From positions 111,520,145 to 111,584,144 of the forward strand of contig OZ026518.1 in the NCBI GenBank assembly GCA_964019695.1: a stretch of 64,000 bases of DNA, written 5' to 3'. This document shows positions 52,762 to 62,100 of the stretch, piece by piece. Each line of letters opens with the position of its first letter. The first letter of the stretch is position 1. This DNA is from Loripinus fragilis (Eukaryota; Mollusca; Bivalvia; Lucinida; Lucinidae). The position numbers were made by a program, and so were the translations under genes. The notes beneath the pieces are model-generated. The model made no database searches and had not been told where the DNA came from. It was given only the letters and a program-made list of their open reading frames with translations.

Positions 52762-52941
52762 ATGAAACTGCTGGCGACAATCACACTACTCTTTGGCTTA
52801 ACTAGGTCCTTAATTGTTAAAGACAATGTAGTATTTTACAAAGAAATGATGTTTCGACTACGCGTGCCAAATGGCTGGTCACATTTGTCCTTGATCTATA
52901 CCCATATAGTCAGTTCATCGAACTATATAAGGAAGATATAA
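52762..52941 (+). CDS. env: Env-like N-terminus with signal peptide (frame 1)
   Basis: Starts MKLLATITLLFGLTRS, a typical signal peptide, and continues with FRLRVPNGWSH. The frame then runs out at TAA 52939-52941. The main env body is in the next frame, and the switch falls within about 52884-52900, consistent with loss of one base. This is the N-terminal end of the surface portion. Confidence 0.75.
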   Translation: MKLLATITLLFGLTRSLIVKDNVVFYKEMMFRLRVPNGWSHLSLIYTHIVSSSNYIRKI

Positions 52942-54737
52942 AGAATGCTGCTGTCTTTGCTGAAACGGCCACAGCGTACTACAAACACACTGGTGAAAAA
53001 GAATACAGTGCAATATTTGGGAGTCTGTTTCAGGAAGTGCAGCACTTAAATGAAACTCAGTTGAGCATTCAGAGCAGTTTGATGGAATATAAAAGTCTGC
53101 ATAGTCTTACTAAGCGTTCGATCCTGCCCTTTGTCGGGAAAATACTATCATTTACATTTGGTACCCTGACGTCTCAAGATTTAAGCTCAATTCACAGTGC
53201 AATATCAAGCCTTAATGCCAATCAACAAAACATTTTGCATCTGGTTGAACAAAACTTATCTGTCCTAAACGTTTCTCGCGTTCAAATTGCAGAAAATCGA
53301 CAAGCTATCCTTGAATTGATAAAGAGCTTGCACAAATTGGATATAAAATTGAACAAGGCTGTCGAAATGCTAAATAAGGAAATATTTGGGCTGAAATATT
53401 TCTTGGAAATATACCTTCAGGTTGACGTGATTGTTGAAGAACTCAAAACAATGATGCAACGTGCCATGTTCCATTTAGAAACCCTTCGCATGCATCTTAA
53501 CCTCCTAAGCTTGAACCACTTGTCACCAACGACCGTTAGCCCAAGTAATCTACGGTCCGTGTTAAGTGACGTAAAATCGCATCTTCCTCCCACACTTACC
53601 TTCCCCATTGACCATAATCAAGACATTTGGTCATTTTACAAGAAGCTGTCTTGTAATGCCATATTGGACGGCAACAAGCTAATAATTATCATGGCAATCC
53701 CTCTTCTTGAAGTGAACGACATATTAGAGGTTTACGAGATATTTAATATCCCTTTGCCCGTTTCAGGCGGTTACAATTCAACCGATTTAACAGCACAATA
53801 TTCTCTTGAGGCTCAAGGACTAATGGTCGATAATAAGCGCACAAAATATGCATTACTTTCATCCGAAGAACTGGCTGTATGTGGAAATCCAATGCAAAAT
53901 TATTGTACTCAAAGGAGCCCGATATTTCCAATCAACTTATCCAAATTGTGTGTGGTTAATTTATTCCTTGGAAACGAAAGAAAAATAAAACGATACTGCA
54001 AGGCAATGGTATCTATCAACACTCGCCTTCCTAGCGCACATTACCTATTTAACAGCCAATGGGCAGTTGCGTCTCGAACAAATTTAACTTTCACAATTGT
54101 ATGTCACGGTAAAACCGGAGCAACACCTACGATAACAATAAGGGCACCCTTAGACGTGTTGCATCTAAAACAAACATGTATAGGGTCGAATGAAAACATG
54201 CTGCTTTCGTCATATTTCGATGGACAAAGCAATTACAATGTCGTCAATAAGGAAGCAGAAATCTTGCAGTTATCGAAAATTTCGAAATCTTTGATCTGGG
54301 CGCCTCTAAAAAGGCAACTTCCAAATTTAACGAAAATGGTTCTTCCCGATAGTCTGAGGAAACTTAAGCAAATACCTTTGGGGCAGTTTATTCAAAGTTT
54401 GACTCCGTTGCCTAAGGTTAATACCGAAACTGGGGGTTGGCCTGCATGGGCTATGTTTTCGATCATTACTGGGGTTTGCTTGTTATTGGGGGTAGTAATT
54501 GTAATTATGATACGATACCGGAACTTTTTGAGGTACCCTAGTTGTTTAGCCATTCGAGCTAGTCGTGATTTGAGTCAAATCGAGGCTCAAAACTGTGGAG
54601 AGAGGTCGGTTTCCGCTCAGAAAGGTCTGACTTCGACTGATGGAGGGCAATGTACCCCCGAACCGACGGATGTTCCTAGCGACGACGAAGGGACGAGTAA
54701 CCTTTATCCCAGGCTTGGGATTGTTCTGAAGAAGTAA
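52890..54737 (+). CDS. env: Env-like fusion protein body, F type
   Basis: Reads into QFIELYKEDIKNAA.. and then about 566 residues from 53037. A dibasic site TKR at 53109-53117 is followed by SILPFVGKILSFTFGTLTSQ, which has the shape of the fusion peptide just after the cleavage site in baculovirus F and errantivirus Env proteins. Next come a heptad-rich region, N-glycosylation sites, scattered Cys pairs (CGNPMQNYC), a transmembrane helix at about 54434-54515 (MFSIITGVCLLLGVVIVIMI) and a cytoplasmic tail of about 70 residues. The family role is membrane fusion. There is no ATG at the head of this frame: it is out of frame with the signal peptide. Confidence 0.8.
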   Translation, partial: LDLYPYSQFIELYKEDIKNAAVFAETATAYYKHTGEKEYSAIFGSLFQEVQHLNETQLSIQSSLMEYKSLHSLTKRSILPFVGKILSFTFGTLTSQDLSSIHSAISSLNANQQNILHLVEQNLSVLNVSRVQIAENRQAILELIKSLHKLDIKLNKAVEMLNKEIFGLKYFLEIYLQVDVIVEELKTMMQRAMFHLETLRMHLNLLSLNHLSPTTVSPSNLRSVLSDVKSHLPPTLTFPIDHNQDIWSFYKKLSCNAILDGNKLIIIMAIPLLEVNDILEVYEIFNIPLPVSGGYNSTDLTAQYSLEAQGLMVDNKRTKYALLSSEELAVCGNPMQNYCTQRSPIFPINLSKLCVVNLFLGNERKIKRYCKAMVSINTRLPSAHYLFNSQWAVASRTNLTFTIVCHGKTGATPTITIRAPLDVLHLKQTCIGSNENMLLSSYFDGQSNYNVVNKEAEILQLSKISKSLIWAPLKRQLPNLTKMVLPDSLRKLKQIPLGQFIQSLTPLPKVNTETGGWPAWAMFSIITGVCLLLGVVIVIMIRYRNFLRYPSCLAIRASRDLSQIEAQNCGERSVSAQKGLTSTDGGQCTPEPTDVPSDDEGTSNLYPRLGIVLKK

Positions 54738-55206
54738 ATGCTATATGTACCAATTTGTACCATAACTACGAAATCAGTGACTATGTGTGATTGACTGTTG
54801 CTTGCTAATTGGAGACTTTAATGAAGCTTTCATTGCTTTACCTCGCCGGTTCCCTATCTGTCGAAACAATTTGAGCGGCATTACTTGTTTATATAAACAC
54901 TTTCACAAACAATAATCCACTAACCAGTGGCTGAGATGCTGATTATCGCTAATGATATCCACATCAAGGGACAAGACGAAACTCACTATCTACAAACGAT
55001 CACGAACACTCTGACATCAAAGGAACATTTTCGATTTTGAATCCTAAACTGTTTTGAATCAAAACATTGAAAATTATATGTAAGAACCAAATTATGTGCC
55101 ACACCATTATTCCACCACAACGCCTTAACCGCTTCTACAACGTACACCAAACAGCAGAGAACTTTAAATTATTGGATAACTTTAAATTGTTGGATATCTT
55201 TTTATA
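54738..55206 (+). other. Spacer between env and the 3' ORF
   Basis: Non-coding, AT-rich; no motif recognised. Confidence 0.6.
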
Positions 55207-55698
55207 ATGGATACATTTATCATATATCATGAAGTGTTAATGAGCCTGACAGCACATATGCACAGGGAAACACCAATGAACCCTGAAGCCGTCGCGACTG
55301 AGGTCGCCACCAACCTGGACGCGCTGGGAGCTTTAATGAGCTCTAGAGATAACTCCCACTCCAGTGGACATGTAACTGTTTCGCCAGTGCCTACCAACGA
55401 CGCGGCGACCCAGTACGAAGGGGTGGATGTGGAAATCCAATGCAATCCAGAAAAACAGAAGGAACGGCCTGTTTGTATTGTTACGCCGCTTGGGTTTAGC
55501 GAGAGCTTCGCTAAGCCACAGACCACTTCAAATTCCGCAGCAGCAGCTGGGAACCAGAACCAGAACTTGACGTCACCTGTACCGGGACCAAGCGGAACGA
55601 CCAACGCACAACCAAGCGAGGTGGACAGTAACAGTAACTCTCCTCTTAGTTACAACAGTTATGAAATGATTTCTGACAGTGACGACGATGTGTCGTAA
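55207..55698 (+). CDS. Unrecognised 163-aa accessory ORF of the retroelement
   Basis: ATG at 55207 to TAA. The N-terminus is MDTFIIYHEVLMSLTAHMHR, then a Pro/Ser/Asn/Gln-rich middle (SPVPGPSGTTNAQPSEVDSN) and an acidic end SDSDDDVS. It has no transmembrane helix, zinc motif or family I recognise. Its base composition is richer in G+C than the flanks, consistent with real coding. It sits between env and the polypurine tract, where complex retroviruses keep accessory genes; that parallel is positional only. Confidence 0.6.
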   Translation: MDTFIIYHEVLMSLTAHMHRETPMNPEAVATEVATNLDALGALMSSRDNSHSSGHVTVSPVPTNDAATQYEGVDVEIQCNPEKQKERPVCIVTPLGFSESFAKPQTTSNSAAAAGNQNQNLTSPVPGPSGTTNAQPSEVDSNSNSPLSYNSYEMISDSDDDVS

Positions 55699-56104
55699 GG
55701 ACATGGCATTTACGTATAAATAATTGTGAAATCCGGATTATGTAAATATGTATATAAACAAATCGTATATATTGTGAAAAATGGAATTATACTGCTAACT
55801 GTATTTGAGACATGTGTGATCTGAACTGGATACCGTGCTATATTTATGTTTTAATCATGTATTTGTGTAGGATATTTCAGTGACAATGATTCGTTCGTGA
55901 GGAACGCTTTAAATTAACCTTAATGCATGTAAGATTTTTCAAACTTAATTGCATGCTTTTATTCATAGAAATGTTACGGCAATGTTTAAAATCATCAAAA
56001 AGCAAGGTACAATTTTACAAGTTATGACTGTAAATTATTTCGATACATTTTAGGATATATTATTTTAAATTTTTAAAAGACAAGAAAACGTATCAAGAAT
56101 TCTA
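55699..56104 (+). other. 3' untranslated part of the retroelement
   Basis: AT-rich, no gene, ends at the polypurine tract. Confidence 0.6.
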
Positions 56105-56119
56105 AAGATGGGGAGGAAA
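56105..56119 (+). other. Polypurine tract
   Basis: AAGATGGGGAGGAAA lies directly before the TG of the 3' LTR, the expected plus-strand primer position. Confidence 0.85.
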
Positions 56120-57598
56120 TGTAAAACAATCATGTCTAAATGATTATTTTTCTATACCCAACAAAAAAAGAAACGCACCACTTAGAACTGTTCAACTCTC
56201 AGAAAGATCACAAGTGATAGGCCGGTTTAGTTTATATCAGTGCAAAGGTATGCCAGGTGTTGCTGCGTTACATGTATTTTGCAATCAGGCGTCGAAATTG
56301 TGTTAAAGAAAATTGGCCATGAACCAAGTGGGGGTCAAATTGTAAAGTCACAGGAAATAAGTGTTTTAATTATGCTCTCTTGCTGGATAAGTTCAAGCAA
56401 TGAGAATCATCTCAGTAGGCCAAATTGTACGCAGACACTTCTTCTTTGCAAATTCTATCTTTAAATTCATCTTACGCGATAATTGAACGCTAGGTAGCTC
56501 ATGTATTGTGACTACCCTTTGGATAACGATTCCATACTGGAGATAAACCTTAAAACATTTTAAGATTTCAACATTGTTTTTAATCAATGCAAACGGTCCT
56601 AACTGGTGAAAATGGATTTAGGAATAACAAAAAATGCATCAATAAACACATTGGTTGTCTCACATAACGACAGCGTATCGTTTTCATACTTTGCAAAAGT
56701 GAAACATGCTCGAATTCCATATAGACAGTAGCGTTGAAATACGCTTCAAACACTCGTTTATCATTCGCTTTGATATGTTTTGTGGATACAAATGGAAGGT
56801 ACAGATACTCATCTACGTCACACTCAAGTTTTAGTAAAATTTGCTCAGAAATGAATATTTCATGACAATTAACATTTTCGTATTATAAGGAGATCTTAAT
56901 GGGAAAATCATAGTGGTGCGTTTCTTTTTTTGTTGGGTATATATCAATTTCTTGAGAATTCTTGTTCACTACGATACCTTTACTGAATAGATATCTGCAA
57001 TTGTAATTAACTTTAATATGCCTTTCATGTCTAGTATCGCGAGTATTAATCTCTGTCCGATGTCCATAATGATATGATCAGATCTTTATGCTTCTTGGAC
57101 ATGTGCATACTTACTTTAAGATTCTTTTGAAATATTTAGTTCAAACGCTTTAATAGTGTCTGTTAAGACCATCAAATTCACATTAGCATGTATCATTATT
57201 TATATAGATGGTGTGCCGTTACTTCGTGATGCTAACAAGTATTTTAAAGGCTGTTTGACTGGACGATTAGATTCTAATTTGATTTTGATTATATTTGTAC
57301 AACTGCTGTTATGTTATTGTAAATAAAGTTCGTTGCAGATCAAAAATCATATATTACAATTGTCCAGATGGAGCCAAGAACATCAATCACCTGATAAGAT
57401 CGAATTACTTTTACAGCATGTTGTCTGCTTTATCAATCAAATGATCTCCGAGTATATAAATGGCAGTTCTCAGTTGATGGGTAGATTTTGGCTTTAGAAT
57501 TTGGAACGGAATATTTGGCATATTTGAACAACAAAATTAAATGTATGAAATGTACAACGTCTTCAGTATTTATTAAAGAACCTTGTCAGAGTGTTACA
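56120..57598 (+). repeat. 3' LTR, interrupted by a MITE
   Basis: LTR sequence 56120-56154, insertion 56155-56939, LTR resumes at 56942. Without the 785-bp MITE and one copy of TA it is 692 bp, like the 5' LTR. Confidence 0.93.
56155..56939. mobile_element. 785-bp MITE with 28-bp perfect TIRs in the 3' LTR
   Basis: TIR begins TACCCAACAAAAAAAGAAAC and continues GCACCACT; the right end is its exact inverse. The target duplication is TA (56153-56154 and 56940-56941), as in Tc1/mariner. There is no transposase; the short frames inside are insignificant. It inserted after the retroelement did. Confidence 0.9.
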
Positions 57599-57602
57599 GT
57601 AT

Positions 57603-57830
57603 CAGATGGCCAGAAAACAGACAATTCAAAACTTGTATCATTTATAGGTATATGATAAAATCAAGTACCACACCTGACCCGGAACACCATATGGGAAAGT
57701 GACAAAAACACAACACACAAAAGAGCCAAGAGGTCAGCCCTTTCCCTGCAGGTGATCACAAGGCTGCAAGGAACATACAAGACAGTATAACAAAGACAAA
57801 CACGAAACACAAATAACAAAAAGTCTCATT
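57603..57830. repeat. Host repeat (right part) and family D repeat
   Basis: 57603-57665 (CAGATGGCCAGAAAACAGAC) continues the repeat broken at 46133. From about 57655, CACACCTGACCC..GACCTC matches 24158-24350 inverted. Confidence 0.75.
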
Positions 57831-57952
57831 TTCAAGTGAATTGTCAATGAATGACTTTTAGAAAATCATACCCAACATATATCCCTGGCATGACCCCTCA
57901 AAGTCTTGAATTTGCTACATATATTCAGGTTCACTTCAGACTAGATTTTATC

Positions 57953-58022
57953 ATGGAAGCAAACACAATAAACCCTGATCAGACAGAAGAGCATTCTGAT
58001 CTGGGTCCATATTGTTTGCAAT
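57953..58022. repeat. Palindrome, family P3
   Basis: GGAAGCAAACACAATAAACC with CTGATCAGAC and an inverse right arm ending in CATATTGTTTGC. Confidence 0.7.
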
Positions 58023-58076
58023 ATAGGCTACCTAAGTTCATAAGCAGAAGAAATGGCAGACAACAGACGTCATGTT

Positions 58077-58263
58077 TTGTTTGATTTGCTTCTTTTCATC
58101 CCAGTCAACATTTTTTCAGTCATTTCAGGATGAGTATTCTTGGGTTGAATCAGTTCTAAGCAGCGATTAATGTTCTGCTCAAGAACACAACGCAGTGCCG
58201 CCCGTGAGGCTCATACCCGCAACCCTTATGAAATTGGCTCTACCGCTAAGCCACTGCGCCCCC
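58077..58263 (-). mobile_element. tRNA-derived SINE A
   Basis: Reverse orientation; ends at TAAGCCACTGCGCCCCC, the A-box side. Confidence 0.8.
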
Positions 58264-58339
58264 AACAAAAGATGTATTAGAGGAAAAAGGGTTGAAGAAC
58301 CATCTGTAATTTTTCAGATGACATGAAACTAGTTATACT

Positions 58340-58585
58340 TTAACCCTTTGTATTCGGGAAACCCTTAAACGAGTATGTTTGCAATTAGTGAAGACCTAGA
58401 TGAAATGCAAGATCATGCTGCATTTCATCAGGGTCTACACTGTTTTTAAAGGTAAAAATGATCAGACAAAAACAATCTTTTTTGAAAATAATAACCCAAC
58501 ACCCCTAGATATTTACAATGGACTATCCAAAGTTTATTTGTATCAAACCAGAAGGAAGAATCCATTAGTATACCAAGGGTTAAAG
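58340..58585 (-). repeat. Hairpin repeat, family I
   Basis: TTTAACCCTTTGTATTCGGG..ACCAAGGGTTAAAG, core GATGAAATGCAAGATCATGC and its inverse. Confidence 0.7.
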
Positions 58586-58639
58586 TAATCTGGAGAAAAC
58601 CTGTCTCCCAGGTTAGCAGCCAGGTAAAGGTTCATTTCT

Positions 58640-58800
58640 GCCTACTCAGCTACAGAGACTATCTAGAACATTCAAATTTTGCATGTAGCAAGTTTAGCTA
58701 TTATACTTTCTAGAGAGTAAACAACAAAGGCACTAATCAGACTGCACAGCTGCGCATGCTGACCAGAGCCTACAACAAAATCAGGTTTTCTTGCAATACC
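58640..58800. repeat. Family C repeat
   Basis: CAGCTACAGAGACTATCTAG through CAGGTTTTCTTGC, similar to 9050-9288. Confidence 0.6.
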
Positions 58801-58812
58801 ATCTGAGTGTCA

Positions 58813-58878
58813 AACAGAATGGATCCAGATCAGGCCCGACATTTTGTCGGGCCTGATCTGTGTCCAATCTTTTTGCAA
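58813..58878. repeat. Palindrome, family P2
   Basis: CAAACAGAATGGATCCAGAT, core CAGGCCCGACATTTTGTCGG, right arm the inverse. Confidence 0.8.
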
Positions 58879-59024
58879 AGGTTATGAGCAGACAGCACTA
58901 GTGGGCAATGAGTTAAACATTTTGTTTATATCTATCCACATTTTGTCTCAAGAATAACAGTTTAAACACACAGAATAAGTGGGGGTATATTACAAAAACA
59001 CATTGTATAAAAGGACTAAAAATT

Positions 59025-59171
59025 TTATTCATAGTATACAGCACTTATGTCATAAAAACCTTTATTAGGCATTTTATTTACACTACTATTTACATGTTTA
59101 ACAAACTTTAATGTATCTTTGTCTCTATATACAAGGGCTAATGAATTCTCCTTTGGCTGTACTGTCAATAA
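59025..59171 (-). CDS. OGFOD1: OGFOD1 last exon
   Basis: 49 codons including [42 protein letters not shown]. The acceptor is TTTTTCAG. The stop codon overlaps AATAAA (GAATAAAA), a possible poly(A) signal directly at the end of the gene. It is shorter than vertebrate proteins after KFVKHVN. Confidence 0.92.
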   Translation of the reverse strand, partial: LLTVQPKENSLALVYRDKDTLKFVKHVNSSVNKMPNKGFYDISAVYYE

Positions 59172-62100
59172 CTGAAAAAGACAAAAAAACACTCAAATCA
59201 GTGACATACTCCTACATCTAGATATTATAAAGGAAAAACGTGTGATCGCTTTCTTATACTAGAAATGAGTCCATAGGATACTGATTCCCCCTCCATAGGA
59301 TACTGATTCCCCCTCTGTTGCAAAAAATGCATATTCTCACAAACTAAGCCAAAAATGACATTATTTTGATGAACAAAGGGCAATTACTCTTGCAGCCATG
59401 CGATGATATGGATCATTATGGAACTTGAGCAAGACATTTTGGTGTTAAGCATTATGCCCAAGGTTCGTTAAGTTCCATTTGAAATTACTTGAGTTAGAGA
59501 CCCTACATCACTACATAAAAGGGCAATATCTCATGAAGAAATATTGCAATATAGACCCTTTCAGAACTCAAGAAAGGCTGAGCATTGTGAATAAGTTTCA
59601 AAACTACTCGATTTAGAGACGGAACATCATTAAAATTGTTATTCTTCATCAACAGTTAAGAAATAATTAGATTTTTTGGAATGTTCATGGAATCATGAAT
59701 ACTTCATGAATACTTCAGGTCTTTTGCAAAGTAAGTGAAAGCTGTCAATCAAATTTGTATCTTTCATGAGGCTATGGCAAAAATCTAAAGATTCATTAAA
59801 AGCTTGCTTCGAAAATGTCAATATAGGGCAATAACTCATGATTGCATACGGTGATATGCCACATTATCAAACTAGAGAGATATTTTGGTATTAAACATTG
59901 TGATCAAGATTTGAAATAACTCTATTTGGAGAGCGGACATTATAAAAATGTAAATTTTTGGTGGCACTTTAACTGAAAATGCTGTCTGCTAAGTATGTCT
60001 GCTGCATATATATAAATGCACTCCAGACCAGTTTTATCATGGTATCAAACAATATGAACCCTGATCGGATTTCTCCTAAGGGAGCAGTCTGATCTGAGTA
60101 CATGCTGTTTGCAATTCATGCTGCCAATTTACATCAGTGAACCACGAAGCTGATTGCATTTGTGATGGCATGAAAGGGGTTTTGTGTTTAACTCTTTGCC
60201 TGTCACAGTGATTTTTAATGAATACTGATGATCTTTACAAACAATTTAGATCCAGATCAGGCCCGACAGAATGTCGTGCTCGATCTTGATCCAAAGAATT
60301 TTGACACTCTGATAGTGTTCCTGAAAGATTTTTATTAAAAGTTAGTCGACAACCAAAAAATCACGAAAAACTACCCGACATGCAAAGAGTTAAATATACC
60401 TCTTCATCTTCTCCTTTTGCAATGTAGGATGTAAATCCACCAAAATCAGACTCCCATCCTGTGTTAATAGAAAGAAATAAGCTATTTCACCAGATTTTGG
60501 TATTTGCCATATGTATGTAAAGTCCTTCTTACTGATGGATTCTTCCTTCTGGTTTGATTCAATAAATTTGTTTTTTGGCTTGGTTTGTTGCTTTACGTCC
60601 CAGGCAACAGCTATGGTCATGTGGGGACTGCCAGTTCACCTAACCACACTTTTTTCCTGGGCAAGCTTGAACAAACAGTTAACCAGTACTTCATGCACAT
60701 ACTTTGGCTTGTAACTGACAACAACCCGTCATCAGCGGAAGAGAATGGAGAATGACCATAGAAATTATTTCATGATCAATCTCCACAAAAGTATGGGACC
60801 GGGCCAGGATCAAACTTGCGACCCCTGGTTCTGCAGTCAGACACACATCTGTAGTCAGACACGTTACCAACTGCGCTACGCGGCCCAGTCAATAAACTTG
60901 GGATAATCCATTGTAAATATGATATCGAGAAGACAAAGGCTATGATTTCCAAATAAAATTGTATTTATTTCATTGAAGATCATTTCTACCATAGCAAACA
61001 GTGTCAATACTGTTTGCCAAAGTATGCATTTTATAAGAGACACATTTATATGGGCCCTGGCGGGAGAAACATGTCTTTGGGGGTTGCTAACAATAATGGT
61101 GCATACCAGCCTGCACATCCACCCAGACTGATCAGCAATTTTGATATTCAACTTTTGGAAAGTATCATATCTAGACTTGCTACAAGCAAAATTTCAATTT
61201 TCTAGCTAATCTCTGTAGCTGAGGAGACTGGTTTGAGTCTCACTTTTTCAGAAACTCTGAAGACAGGTTTTGTAGTGTCAAGGCCCATATAAGGGTTGAC
61301 TCTTAATCTGCCAGTGTATGTTGGCTGGTAACCTTTGCCAAAAGTTTTGATGCAGATAAGGCCCAACAAAACATTTGGCCTATCCTGGAGCATTCTGCAA
61401 TACTTTTGACCTGCATTAAGCAATAATTGGTTTTGAAAACCAATGTTTGGTTTGTTTGTTTGTTTTGTTGCTTTACGTCCCAAGTCAACAGTTATGGTCA
61501 TGGCGGGATGGTCAGTTCACCTAACCACACTTTTTCCTGGGCAAGCTTGAACAAGCTGTTAACCAGTACTTCGTGCAATACTTTCACTTGTAACTGACAA
61601 CAACTCTTCTAGAGTGATTCAGCGGAAGGGGGGAGAATGACAGTAGAAATGATTTCATGATCAATCTCCGTGAAAGTATGGGACTGGGCCGGGATCGAAC
61701 TCACGACCCCTGGATCTACAGTCAGACTCACATCTGTTGCCAGACTTGTTACCGACTGAGCCATGCGGCCCGGTCCAATGTTTGGTCTTTTTGAGAATAG
61801 CCGTTTTACACAGGTTTTACTGTAGTACCAAAATCTCATGAACTGAATCAACTATTTACATAAGGTATGGTATGATGGGCCATGGCCTTGTGGACAAACC
61901 CACTTGCCTGTAAACAATGGGATGCAGGTTTGATCTTCAGCTCCTCCAGTCTATTGGAACAAGATTTAACTTGTGGTCCCTTCCCCATATTATCTTATAC
62001 ATTGTGGTGGCCCCTTCCCCATATTATCTTATACATGGTGGTAGCCCCTTCCCCATATTATCTTATACATGGTGGTGTCCCCTTCCCCATATTATCTTAT

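Larger units (their letters stand above)
46134..57598 (+). mobile_element. Ty3/gypsy-type retrovirus-like element with env
   Basis: Layout: 5' LTR, primer site, gag, -1 frameshift, pol, a non-coding gap with a splice acceptor, env-like gene, 163-aa ORF, polypurine tract, 3' LTR. It is flanked by GTAT on both sides (46130-46133, 57599-57602). The pol order protease, RT, RNase H, integrase is that of Ty3/gypsy (Metaviridae) and retroviruses. The YLDD box, the RT/RNase H sequence style and the absence of a chromodomain fit the gypsy side. The F-type env is the errantivirus-like trait. LTRs look identical, so the insertion is recent, yet pol and env carry small lesions. It is in the same orientation as P4HTM and opposite to OGFOD1. 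Confidence 0.93.

Noticed and set aside
53037..53042. Start of env at 53037
   Set aside because: The codon is GTG, and related coding continues upstream in the same frame to about 52890; a signal peptide lies further upstream in another frame.
55227..55604. 125-codon minus-strand frame
   Set aside because: Exact antisense shadow of the 163-aa ORF in the retroelement, with no independent support.
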